DNA from: Guyanagaster necrorhizus
Taxonomy: Eukaryota > Basidiomycota > Agaricomycetes > Agaricales > Physalacriaceae
Direction: 5' to 3'
NCBI RefSeq assembly: GCF_019112545.1
Contig: NW_025064898.1
Coordinates: 926,550-990,549, forward strand
Length of the DNA: 64,000 nt
In this document: piece after piece, positions 48,002 to 59,455 of the stretch
Layout: each line of letters begins with the position of its first letter
Numbering within the stretch: the stretch's first letter is position 1
Program-made: the position numbers and the translations under genes
The notes under the pieces: model-generated
Told to the model about the DNA's origin: nothing
What the model saw: the letters and a program-made list of their open reading frames with translations, nothing else
Databases searched by the model: none

Positions 48002-51000
48002 TCTATACAGTGGCAGGTCTCTTTGGCACCTTATGCCTTCTTAGAACATCTACTATCACAACTGTGATATCTGCCCTAATATCTGATATTCTCTTCAGCT
48101 GCAAAATATGTCATACCTTTCAGATATGCTCAAAGCCTGAAATAGAAAACCATTATTCTCAGACTTTGTATAGTCAACAGCTGGACAAAAGATTAATGAG
48201 AGCTGTAAAAATAGCCAAATAAAAATATGCTATAAGCTCACTGCCACCTGATGATGATTCAACACCTATCAGTCCACCCAATAGTTTAGAATCTAGACAT
48301 AACTCTTATAAATCATATTCTGAGGCCAATATTAATTGCTCTACCATTCTTCTATCCTCAAAAAGAACATGTGTGAAGAATGTTGAAAATGAGGATGACA
48401 CCTCAGGACTATGCAAATACTACATTGAAGACTTCTTCTGGCTGGCTGGAGATCCTATTTTAGAGCAAAATATATTACCAACCTTCTTCAAACTTTTATG
48501 CCATGAGAAAATGATCAAGGGTGAGGATATGTGAAAGCCATTTAGTTCACAGGAGGAATGGGAGTTAGTCTGATAGCTAGTATATTCAGGTATCAGTCAA
48601 AAGGAGATTGATAATTTCTTAAAGTTAGAAAGCATATACATGTTTCTGTTGACTGCATTGATTTTAAACCAATATTATTTTTTAGATTCAAAATAATATT
48701 AATTCTAGCTTTAAAAATAAAAGAAAACTGTTTCAGACCATTGATAAACTGCCAACTGGTCTAGAATGGATATGTGAAGTCTTTGAACTCTGAGGGAATC
48801 TGCTAGATAAGAAGAGTAATTCTCAAACAGAGAAAGTGAAGCTCTGAAAGTGAGATCCTGTGGTCTGTATAAAAGAGCTTATAGGTGATGCCCACTTTCA
48901 CAAACATATACACTATGCACCTGAGCATGTGTATATTAATAGCAAGAGGATCTTTTAGGCTTATAGTGAAATGGCAACAGCTGATTGGTGGCAGAAGATA
49001 TAGATATGCTTGATTTATCTATTTAAAAGATAGCTGCTTACATTAAGATCAGAAAATCTTACCAAAAGATGTTACCATTCCCTCTATTATTCTTGCATCC
49101 AATAAAACAAAGCTCTCACACTTCAGTGGTGATAAATCTGCCTAGTCTGTATACTTGACTACAGAGAATATTGATCAGGATATCAGATAAAAACCCTCTG
49201 AACATGCAACAGTACTTATAGAGTACTTATCAGTCAGCAAACTTGAGTGCTTCTCCAAAAAACATTGCTCTATTGAATCATATCAGCTCTTTCATACTTG
49301 TATGCATTCTCTCCTTAAACTATTGATTAAAGCTGAGAAGAATAGTGTTAAGATGCTATGTGCTGATGGTAAAATAAGACTCATTTATTTAATTTTGGCT
49401 GCTTATATAGCAGATTACCCTGAGTAATGTCTGATTAGATGCTGTATGAAAAATTGTTGTCTCAAGTGTAAGGTAAAATATGATGGGCTGGAAGATCACA
49501 TCTATTTACCACTATATGATCAAAAGGAGACAATTCAAATTCTGAAACAGGCATCAGACAGCTTGGAACCTCCAGAGTTCACAGACTGGAGTCTATACCC
49601 AGTGAATCTATTTTGGATAGACTTATCTCACTGTAACATCTTCCAATACTTTATACCCAATATCCTTCACCAACTCCACAAAGATATCTTTAAAAATCAT
49701 CTTGTCAAGTGGGCTACAGCTGCTATCAATGCTAATAGATCTGGACAAGCATCAGATTTCACACAGAAAACAGAAGTTGACCATCATTTTCAAGCTATGA
49801 CATATCATCCAAGTCTTCATTATTTCAAGAAAGAGATATCATTGATTTTCCAATGAACAGGTAAGGAGTACAAAAATATGGAGGTGTTCTTGTCTGTTAT
49901 TGCTGGATCTGCAGATAAATCTATCACAAAGTGCATTCATGCAGTGCTTGATTTCATATACTATATCCACTATAAAGAACACACAACTGAGTCTTTAAAG
50001 AAACTCAAGAAATCATGGCATACCTTTCATAAAGAAAAGAATATTTTTGTTCAACTTGGCATACATGACTACTTCAACATCCTCAAAGTCCACTCTATGT
50101 CCCACTATACATCAATGATTCATTCTCATGGTTCTGCTGGAGGCTATAATATGGAGGCATCAGAGTATTTGCACATTGATTATGCAAAAATTGCTTACAA
50201 TGCATCAAATAAGGAGATATATAAAGCAAATGACAGCTTAGATGAAATGAAGAGAGGCAGTGGAGAAGTTTCAGAGGTTCCTGCAGTAGGCCATAGATGA
50301 ATATGGTGAGCAAGACTTAGAGGAGGAGAAGGAAAAAGAGAAAGATGATGTGGATATTGATGGAAATATTGATTCTCAGAATGGCAATAGCTATGAGAAC
50401 ATCAATCATCTAGCTGTCTCTGTTCTTGACAATCATAATGATAATCTTACCAACAATACTGACAGACCTGCAATGAATTGCTCAGGCTCTCAGTTACAAT
50501 ACAGTGAATCCATCTACTCTATTTTCAAAGCACCAGCCTACATCAATATCAGCATTGATAATTTTACAACAAAATTCAGAGCATCTGATTTTGTCTGTGT
50601 AATAGAGGCTTTTCTTCAATAACACAATCTCCTAAAATCAGACTATTGAGATGCAGAACCTGCAACATACTTGGTCTATAAGCAGCTCCATATTTTTATT
50701 CCACTAACACCTGAGATATTCCAACTTATTACTATTGATCCAGTTTGTGCAACACTTGCAGAATCTGCTTATAGTTATAAAAAGCCAAAGCTGTCTCATT
50801 TTAATATAGTGTTGGCAAGAAAGGAGTTATCAGAGGATAGAAGTATTAACTTAGATTCACTTGGACCTAAAGGTGTATGATTTGAGTCTTATTACAGAAA
50901 ACTAATTAAACCTCTCAGTAGGACTTTATATTGCTTGAATCTGTGCTATCTTTGATCTTTCTAAGGAATTAGAAAAACTTCACCATCCTCTCACTTATGT

Positions 51001-51060
51001 CAAGTGGTTTACTCCTCTTTGCAAGCTTGATGCTTTGAGGCAGTCATTCTAATATATTGA
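48002..51060 (+). pseudogene. Plavaka-family transposase of Plv1
   Basis: DDE-type transposase. Order of blocks: possible C2H2-like start CKICHTF...HYSQ (about 48105); SSKRTCVKNVENEDD (about 48358); YYIEDFFWLAGDPI (about 48420); EEWELV...SGISQKEIDNFLKL (about 48555-48625). An intron follows, GTTAGA...TTTTAG (about 48626-48683). Then DPVVCIKELIGDAHFHKHIHY (about 48857-48920), ILASNKTKLSHFSGD (about 49090), PNILHQLHKDIFKNHLVKW (about 49655-49715), FNILKVHSMSHY (about 50077), and the C-terminal HHPLTYVKWFTPL (about 50980-51015). The family normally has Asp in SDKT and DILHQLH; both are Asn here (G to A). Several stops. Inactive copy. Confidence 0.82.
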
Positions 51061-51390
51061 TAGTGCCAATAATCTACATCTCTTGTAGTTGTCATCTTTC
51101 TCTCTACTATGAACAAAGTATTAACCCTCAGTATACCAGTGACAATATTCTTGAGTCTTGTAGTACTTTCTTCTTGAATCCATTCATACCTCTAACACAT
51201 TGATTTTATACTCTTACATGGCAAATGTATAACTTCATGAATTCTCTTACTATGCAGAGTCTTTCTGAGATCTGATACCAGAGTAGGCTGATGAGATGCT
51301 ATATGCTTATACATACTACAGGCACAGAGCTACAGAATAATATTTGATACTACATATTTCTAGCAGCAAGGTATCTAGATTATGTGGTTT
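51061..51390. other. 3' region of Plv1
   Basis: AT-rich sequence between the transposase and the right terminal repeat. No gene seen beyond a possible decayed C-terminal tail of the transposase. Confidence 0.4.
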
Positions 51391-51447
51391 GTATAGCACT
51401 ATATAGCACTAGGCCAGTGCTATATAGCAAAAGGCTTTTTTCTGATG
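51391..51447 (-). repeat. Right terminal inverted repeat of Plv1, with 12-bp palindrome
   Basis: Ends CTGATG before the TA duplication. CTATATAGCACT (51399-51410) and AGTGCTATATAG (51416-51427) form a perfect 12-bp inverted repeat around AGGCC. Confidence 0.75.
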
Positions 51448-51830
51448 TAACCTTTATCTATCTTATTCCAAATAAAAACTTGCCAATAAACATATTGGAC
51501 TATTTCTAATTCTTGCCAAAATCATATTATCTATATACAAACTCCATCTTTCTCTTATATGGAAAGTCCATGATCTCTTCAATGAAATTCTTCTTACCCT
51601 ATATATCACCCTTATATTTCTGAACTAAGAATAACCATCATCTTCAGACTCTAAATTGATCAATAATAAAGAGTACTATGAGGTCGACCAAGTTCTTAAC
51701 TACAAACTCTGCAAAATTAAATGCTGAGATGGGGGGACATGCACAACTGTTGATTATTTGGTTAGCTAAAAGGACTATAGTTTAAAATCTAATCAATAGA
51801 TAAATGAATGAAATATGAATACAGACAATG
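51448..51830 (+). pseudogene. pol: Pol of D2, downstream of Plv1: integrase end and chromodomain
   Basis: Resumes with NLYL...PNKNLPI (compare NLHLPRPKQKLADK in A1). Then comes the integrase C-terminal domain (LWKVHDLFNEILLTLYI, about 51555-51605) and a chromodomain start (KEYYEVDQVLNYKLCKIK, about 51668-51720; TTVDYLVS, about 51743). It breaks off at 51830, mid-chromodomain, where an LTR begins. Confidence 0.75.
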
Positions 51831-52036
51831 TGTTATAATTTTTCTATTTCTCTCTTGGATTAACCTCTATTTATGCTTAGTCAGAGCACTAGAACAGGTG
51901 CTTAAGATTGTGAGACAAGGCTTAGTCATTACAATTAGCCAAGTCTGTCATTGTCTTTTGATGCAACAGCATTGCTTGATGACACACAATTACTCTCTTA
52001 TGTACAGCATTGACACTCAAGGACAATAGGCACAAC
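51831..52036 (+). repeat. Truncated 5' LTR of E
   Basis: TGTTATAATTTTTC...; follows the G LTR block by block (ATTGTC, TGCAACAGCATTGC, CTCAAGGACAATAGGC), then stops near 52036. The second half of the LTR and the priming site are missing. Confidence 0.75.
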
Positions 52037-53059
52037 TGACCTGAACTTTGACTGAGAGTTCTTTGAACTCCTCTCTTCCATTATCAGAATGCTGTTAGAA
52101 TTATTGGTGATCATCCAGCTGTGCTGGGGACACCATTCAATCACTGCCTGGGCAATCAGGCACTATAATGAGTTTCAACACATCCAACATATTCTATGAA
52201 ACATAACCCCAGACCTTCCACTCCTCTTGGTAATAATGAGCAACAAGAGCTTGACAGATTCCTGGATGAAAATCTATCCAGTGGATGAATCCAACCATCC
52301 AAATCAATGGCCTCTCTCTTCTTCTTTGTCAAAAAGAAGGATGGCAAGCTTTGACCAGTCCAAGACTACTAAAAGCTTAATGAGATGACAATTAAAAACT
52401 GATACCCCCTGTCACTGATCTCAGAGCTAATAGACAAGCTTCACAGTGCCAAGTACTACACCAAGCTTGATGTTCAGTGAGGCTATAATAACATCCACAT
52501 TAAAGAAGGGGATGAATAGAAGACAGCATTCAGAACAAATCAGAGGTTATTCAAACTAATGGTGATGTTTTTCAGACTCACCAACTTCCCAGCAACATTC
52601 CAATGGATGATAAATGACATTTTCAAAGATCTCATCTCCACTAGAAAAGTCACCATTTATCTCGATGACATCCTGATTATGTCAAAGATGAAGGAGGAAC
52701 ACCAAAAACTAGTATAACAAGTACTAACTCTCATGAGGAAACACAAGCTATTTCTCAAAGCAGAGAAGTGCAAATTTGAGATGTTTGAGACTGAGTACCT
52801 TGGTGTTATCATTAGCAAGGGGAGCATTCGAATGGACCCCATCAAGGTAGCAGGAGTAACAGAGTAGCCAGAATCAGCTAAAAAAAAAAGAGTTGCAATC
52901 ATTTCTTGGATTTACAAACTTTTACCAACATTTCATCCAAGACTACAGTAAAATCATTTAACTAATGATGCAACTAACCAGCAATATGCCTTAGACCTGA
53001 GGTCTCTCTCACCAAAAAGCCTTCAATAACCTCAAATAACAACTGGCCAAAGATGTTGG
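52037..53059 (+). pseudogene. E: Gag N-terminus joined to RT by deletion
   Basis: 52037-52230 is the Gag start region (FFELLSSIIRMLLELLVIIQLC). At about 52230 the sequence jumps into RT (NNEQQELDRFLDENLSSG, from about 52235), so about 4 kb of gag, protease and early RT are missing. RT then runs with an intact YLDDILIMSK (about 52655-52690) to the A3 insertion at 53059. Several stops are present. Confidence 0.78.
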
Positions 53060-53581
53060 TGTTATGATTTTTCCTATTTTCTTTTCCTTTTTTCTTCAGA
53101 AATGACTCCTATCTTTGCTTAGTCAGAGCACTTAGACCAGCACTTAGGACTGTGGGAACACTTAGCTCAGCAACCCAGTCAGTCATCATCTTATCATGCT
53201 GCTGTGTGCTGTAAAAGGAGAGACAATGCTCCTTTTGTCTCTCAATTGTAGTGCAGTAGTAACAGCACAACAGCAAGACAACAGCTTTTGTGGAGAGCCT
53301 GGCAACAGCAGGGGTAACAGCTCTATGACAGACAATATCTTTTATGAACAGCTATTAATAGCCAGATAACAGAACAGTATTTAAGTAGCACCATTCTTGC
53401 TGTAGTAGCTCCAGTGTTAAGCTAAAGTTTATTCTTCACCATTTACTCTCGAGCTCAAGCTTCTTGCCACACCTTGAACCACTACTGCTATTACCTTGTG
53501 AACTCAGTCAGTCTAATCTGAAGTGCAAGATTCTGAACTGTTTATCACATGTTGATAGCCATGTGGAATTTGAGCCTAACA
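53060..53581 (+). repeat. 5' LTR of A3
   Basis: 522 bp, TGTTATGATT...GAGCCTAACA. TATA-like TATTTAAG near 53371; transcript-start motif CCAGTGTTAAGCTAAAG at about 53411. Confidence 0.94.
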
Positions 53582-53595
53582 ATTAGCTTAACACT
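53413..53595 (+). promoter_or_regulatory. Self-priming pair of A3
   Basis: AGTGTTAAGCTAA (53413-53425) is exactly complementary over 13 nt to TTAGCTTAACACT (53583-53595), one base after the LTR. This is the longest such match in the window. Confidence 0.7.
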
Positions 53596-53636
53596 TATTA
53601 TTCTCTTCCTCAAGCCTAATTGTGCTGAGGAACCAA

Positions 53637-56600
53637 ATGCCTCCTGCCCTTAACCCTTCTGATCCAAACTTTACTCATGAGTTCTTTGAACTCTTGGCTT
53701 CTATTATAGGAACCTTGATCAGTTTATTGGTGATCACACAGTTGTGCTGTGGATGCCAATCAATCGTAGCTTAGACAATCAGATACTATCACAAATTCCA
53801 ACATATTCGAACAATCCTTCATAATGTCACATCAGACCTCCCCCTCTATAACATTTCTGCCTCTGCCTGACAGTCCTTCTGACCCACAGAAGGAACAGAC
53901 CCTGAAAACCCTTGGGCTACAGGGTTTTGACAACCCTGACCTGACACCCCCATCTCATCCTCTAAGCATAGTGTTCCAGCAACAAGAATAACAAGCCCTG
54001 TCCCTAGCACCAGTATTGGGTGCTGTGCTAGAGACTCCTTGGATGTCTCACAGATGGCTTGAGGAACCACGGATTCTAAAGGCCATGGGTTTTGAAGATC
54101 AACATCAGCATGAAGCAGAAGTACTGACCACAGGACAGGAGTCGATAATGACCCCTATTAGAATGATGACAGTAATGAGTGCCACTGGTGATGAACTGCT
54201 GCCATCAAGGCTGACTGGTTAGAATGCCATGCAGTTAGTGGTAATACTAGCAGAACAGAGGGCATACGAACAGTTCCAACAGAAACACAATCAACTCTGG
54301 CCCCCCCTTTGATTCTCTCCAGAGAGAATCAAATTCAACATGCCTGAAACCTTCCTGAGTACAGGCAGGAGCAGGCGTGCATCAACAATGAAATTATGAG
54401 AGAGAACACCCTCTTTGGGTGGTACCTCTGGGCATGAGCAGCAGAGGAGTGTCAAAGGAATGAGAGAGGTAGTCAGACTACCACAGCCATTGGAACAACC
54501 ACTCCCAACTCTCCATTCTGAGAACTGGCCACTCTCACCACTGAGTCCGACCCCTAGGCAGATCCCATCAGGAATGAGACTCCAAGTCACCTCAGTGACA
54601 GCCATCTATTATTGTACAGGACCGATACCATCACAGACACAGATGACATCCCCATATGAGAGAATGAGATACCAGAGAGGAGAGGAACCATTAGAGGGGA
54701 CGATAAAAGTATTGATCCCACCAGTGATCTCAAGAAGTTCCTTGATAGGAACTTCACAGCTTTATTCCTCAACCCGAAGTTTTACAGAAACTTCTGCCAG
54801 TATCATAGAGCAATGGCACTGACAACAACAAGCATCGAGGAGCTGCCAGAGCAGCCTGAGCAGTCTGCTCCTCGACTCAAACCCAATGATGCTGGTCTCA
54901 GTATGCAATCCCAGCCCAGCCATCCCAGAGGTCTTCGACCTGCATAACAGTTCCCTTCTAGAGGAAGAGGAGGCGACCAATGTGGATGATGAGAACAAGA
55001 AGGGGGACTCTAATCAGAAAGTCAGAGATCCTCTCTCTGAGTGGAAGGCAGGATTTAAGCCTCTAACAGGAGAGAAGTTGCAACAAAAAGAGTGTGAGGC
55101 ATGAGAAGAGAAATTCACTTGGCTGTACTAGGAGCAGATAGCCAAGTTGTGGAGGGACAATCACTGGTTGAGGTCATCCATGGGACAAAGGTATACCTCC
55201 ACTGATTTTATTGAGCAGGAGGAGATTTTACAATATGCAGCCATCGAGCAGGCCATTTTTAATTTTAATCAAAGATATTTACATTATCAGATGGAACCAC
55301 TACCACCATACAAGCCAAAGTATAGCAGAAGAATAGCACTGATGCTATAGATGCTGAGTGTAATGTCACCCAAATCGGCATACACTACACTGTTAATCCA
55401 ATCAATGGCATCCTAATACTCCTTCACCATATTGACCATTCACAGTTCAACATCTTGGCTTTTCCAATACTGACCCAAGCCAAGTAGCCACTTTTCAAAC
55501 CCATGGAGGTTTCCAGTTTGGTGACCATTTGCCAGACAACCATCACCTGATGAAGCTGAAAGCAGTAGAGCCCCTGCAGCTTCAGAAGGAGATGACCCAG
55601 ATGCTACAGTCCAAGGCTGGACTATTCAGAATGGGCGAATCATGTGCAAGAAGTCTCCTCCACCAGAAAGCCCCATTGCTGATGATGGATCTCTCCATTC
55701 ATTCTCCGGCCCACCTGAAGGTGCACCTCCAAACCTGATGCCTCCTATTGCTGCTGGGGTGCAAATTCTCAAGATCACACTGACTCTAGTATGAGACCCA
55801 CTCCCCTTCAAAGGGGCTTCAGACAACATTGATTGGTTCCTTACAGATTGTGATTAATACTTCTAAGTATTCACCTCGTACTTCCTACTCGACATGTACA
55901 AGGTGACATATGCTTTGACTTATTTAGAAGATAAGGTGAAGATATGATGGGTACTTCTCGCCCCTGCCTTCTGGTCAACCACACAACAACATCACTAATA
56001 TTCCTCATGGCCAGTATTCAAACAAATGATCTGAGACAAGTTTATGGATCCAGCTGTCCAAGAAGTCTACAAACAGAAGATGAAGGACTACAAGATAGGC
56101 AACAAGATGGTCACGGATTACTTTGATGAGTTAGAATGACTCAGAAAACTTGCCAGATTATGAGAGAACATAGCCAACACTGGGTGGATGGTTGAATATA
56201 TGAAATGAGGACTATCATTCTTGTATCTCAAGACTATTTCTGACCTCAGCCATAGTATCCCAGTTGGTTATGAGGAGTAGAAGGCCAGAATCATCATCAT
56301 GTGGTGAGAATGACAGTGGCAGAAGGCAGAATTGTCCACCCTATCATGGAATGGACAGCAAACTCAGAGACAGAGCTAGAAGCCCTCTACTTCCCAGACA
56401 ACCACATCATCTAGACCTGGTGGCTCAGCTCCAACTTCTCAATATGCTGAGAAGCGAACCAGTATAGGCATGACATATACCAGAACAGGTAAGCCGATAG
56501 ATGTGGATCGCCTCAAGAAGAGAGAGAAATGTTTCAATTGTGATTAGAAGGGCCACATAGCATGAAACTGTCTCCAGAAGAAGAACAAGCACATCCGAGA

Positions 56601-56697
56601 AGACATTCAGGCACAAATCACTGAGTTGATGAAGGAAGAATAGGACCTCAGCCAAGATGACAAGGCCGAGGAGGTAAAAGATGAGGCCAAGCAGTGA
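53637..56697 (+). pseudogene. gag: Gag of A3
   Basis: Starts MPPALNPSDPNFTHEFFELL at 53637 with the hydrophobic segment (IGTLISLLVITQLC). The early part is in one frame through CCARDSLD (54021) and the rest in another frame from about 54415, so an indel lies between. Contains the conserved EQEEILQYAAIEQAIFNFNQ (about 55213-55270), the capsid (DMYKVTYALTYLEDKVKI, about 55895-55950; KMKDYKIGNKM), and a zinc knuckle at 56530 (CFNC, then a region with two altered residues and a stop). The Gag frame ends at TGA 56695-56697, overlapping pol by -1 as in A2. Confidence 0.83.
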
Positions 56698-58062
56698 GCG
56701 ATTCTGCTGACTTGGCCAACAAAATGAATAATGAGTCACAAACTGCTGGACAGACTGACATTTTATCCTCTGTAGTACCACTCTCTATGTCTAAATTATG
56801 CATGCATTCAAATATACCCGACCCCATTATTCATCATCATAAATCATCTAAGGAACTGACTCCAATGACTCAAGTGCTGACAAAGGGCCAAAGAGGGGCA
56901 GAGAGCTCCAAAGATGCATCATTAACAAAAGTTCATCAAGCTAAAAATATGAAGCAGACTCAATCACCTTTGGGCCAAATGGGGATAGAGAACTCCACCA
57001 ATTGGCTAAAGCCATTCGACATCAAATAGACTTGGCAGGCTATTAGAGATGCAAAGGACAAAGCAGTGGCAAAGGCAGTACTCAAGAATTGGGTATATAA
57101 GACCTGAGCTAAAGAAGTGATTGACAAGATGATCACTGGAATGTGGGCCGCAGAACGATGTCAGGCCCTAGAATGGCTCAATAAATTACATGGACCATGA
57201 AAATTCATCTGATGATCTAAGTCTCCAGGACAAGACCTATTAGCTAAGACCCAGATCAAGATATTAATGTCTCGATCTATCTATGCAGTCACCATTCTGA
57301 TCGACAGTGGCTGCACAGGAAGTTCCATCAATTGGGCTTTCATCAACAAGCACCAACTGCCCACTCAGGCAACAGTAGCATCCATTCCAGTCCATAACAT
57401 GGATGGAACAAAGAATCAGGCTGGATCAATCACCAAATATATAGAGCTTAGACTCACTATTGGTGATCACTTAGAATGAATTGACTTAGCAGTAACTGAA
57501 CTGAGAACCAAGGAAATATTCCTTGGTCATGATTGGCTAATCAGACATAATCTGCTAATCAATTGGAAGACCAGATGCATCATTTTCGCTTGATGCCATT
57601 GCTGGAAAATTCCATTCGAACTACCGGATGAAGATCCTGAGGACTGATGGGATAAAGAGATGGAAGATGGCAAAATGATCCTTGTCATTGACCTACAAAG
57701 GGCCATTAGCATTTGGGCAATACACCATGCTAATGACCTAGTAGCAAAGGCCAATGCTGGGAAGGAGGAAAGGATATTCGAGGAGATGGTACCTGAATAG
57801 GCATGTGACTACCAGAATTTATTTGAAAAAGAAAGTTTCGACAAACTACCTAATGCAAAGCCCTGAAACCATGTCATTGAATTAATCCCTAACTCAAACA
57901 CTAACCTAGATTGCAAGTGTTATCCACTAGGCAATAATAAACAACAGGAGCTAGATAAGTTTCTCGAGGAGAACTTATCTAGTGGAAGGATCTGACCATT
58001 GAAGTCACCAATGGCTTCACCCTTCTTTTTCATCAAAAAGAAGGACAGGAAACTTCGACCAG

Positions 58063-59455
58063 TGATACGCAGGCTACATGTCCAGCCCTGTAATTTGCAA
58101 ATTCTGCATAACACACTAGAATATGCTAGTAACTGAGAATCATTAGCCAGTAAAGGACTATGGCTGAGGCTCTGAGCTGATAGTCATGCTAGTCACCAAT
58201 ACTAAGTCTAAAAGAGACTTTGTAAAATAACATGGCCTAAGGATAAAAATTCTAAGTCAGATTTGAACTTAGAAAAGTTTGGCACCACATCTTGGAAAAT
58301 ACTAAGTCTAAGTTGGACTTAGAAATGGTATCTCAAATAGGGCCAATTCTACATGCCACTAAGACAAGTATATTCTAAGACAGCTAGAGGTATAATACCA
58401 TAGCCAGTTGTGGAGTATTGAGTAGAGATAGCATCATCTAGAAGCAGTAAAAAGTGAGACCCAATGATCTGTGGCTAACACTGTGAGTTTTGACTCAAAT
58501 GCCTAAGTCTAAATTTACTAGGTATCAGGTGACCTAAGAGACTTAGAATTGAGAGGAATAGAGTGGATAGGATCAGTTGACTGAGCCTGACTGGGCCTGA
58601 TCAATCAAGCTACTAAGAATAACTCAGAGGATTAAAACTTTGAGTAGACAGAAAGGAGTTAGGTACCCACAGGCACTGTAGGCTTAAAATAANNNNNNNN
58701 NNNNNNNNNNNNNNNNNNNNNNNNNNNNNNNNNNNNNNNNNNNNNNNNNNNNNNNNNNNNNNNNNNNNNNNNNNNNNNNNNNNNNNNNNNNNNNNNNNNN
58801 NNNNNNNNNNNNNNNNNNNNNNNNNNNNNNNNNNNNNNNNNNNNNNNNNNNNNNNNNNNNNNNNNNNNNNNNNNNNNNNNNNNNNNNNNNNNNNNNNNNN
58901 NNNNNNNNNNNNNNNNNNNNNNNNNNNNNNNNNNNNNNNNNNNNNNNNNNNNAGAGAGGATTAGATTGGAATAATAACTATATTTTGGGTTTCAGATTAA
59001 TTTGGGTTCCAAACTATAAGGGTTTCAGCATCAGAATACAAGTTCTTCAGTTTTGAGGACTGCTAGCCAGCCAAGAGTGCAGCTAGTCAAGCCTAAGTGC
59101 TTGATAGACTTAGTATTTGGGTTTCAGAGTTCATTGGATTTCAGAATATTCTAAGTTGGTTTGGAGCGCAATTTGGCATTGATTCTAAGTCCTAATTATA
59201 CTTAAACATTGCTATAAACTACTCTCATGAGTATTGCATCTTTGAAAGCAAGATAGAGTTAAATAACTGTCTTTATTAACTGTTTCTTCGATTTTACTTA
59301 AGACTGCAAGAGTGCTTCTATTATACTCAAAACAACTGACCTCAACTGTATTTGGTGATTGTGTATTGAATGATTAGGTGTTGGTGTTTGAGAGTTCATT
59401 CCTCATTCACTTCTCTTAGTCACTTAGCTGTTACCAAGCACATCACCAGTACAAG
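58063..59455 (+). mobile_element. S2b: about 1.4-kb TG...CA insertion in RT of A3
   Basis: Begins TGATACGCAGGCTACATG, ends AAGCACATCA; perfect 4-bp duplication CCAG (58059-58062, 59456-59459). Reverse orientation relative to S2a. Contains a series of CTAAGTC/GACTTAG dyads. Non-coding; probable solo LTR. Confidence 0.85.
58693..58952. other. Assembly gap (260 N)
   Basis: Unknown bases within S2b. Confidence 0.99.

Larger units (their letters stand above)
35915..51447 (+). mobile_element. Plv1: Plavaka-like DNA transposon with TA duplication
   Basis: 15.5 kb including B2; about 5.6 kb without it. Inverted ends: left CATCAGGAAAAAAAC..., right (reverse complement) CATCAGAAAAAAGCC..., similar over about 57 bp with indels. 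The flanking TA (35913-35914, 51448-51449) is duplicated from D2 pol. It encodes a Plavaka-family transposase on the plus strand (48105-51060) and a divergent gene of unknown function (36190-37675). Plavaka elements belong to the CMC group and are typical of agaricomycetes. Confidence 0.85.
28945..51830 (+). mobile_element. LTR retrotransposon D2 (carries Plv1; cut by E)
   Basis: 5' LTR, gag and pol of a decayed D element. Pol is split by the DNA transposon Plv1 (35915-51447): the codons for LDTSNLYL are restored exactly if Plv1 and one TA are removed. At 51830, inside the chromodomain, it is cut again by the LTR of element E. Its 3' LTR is outside the window. Confidence 0.88.

Noticed and set aside
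51831..52036. Reading this LTR piece as the 3' LTR of D2
   Set aside because: It starts in the middle of the D2 chromodomain without a polypurine tract, and its sequence is closer to G; a 5' LTR of a new insertion (E) fits better.
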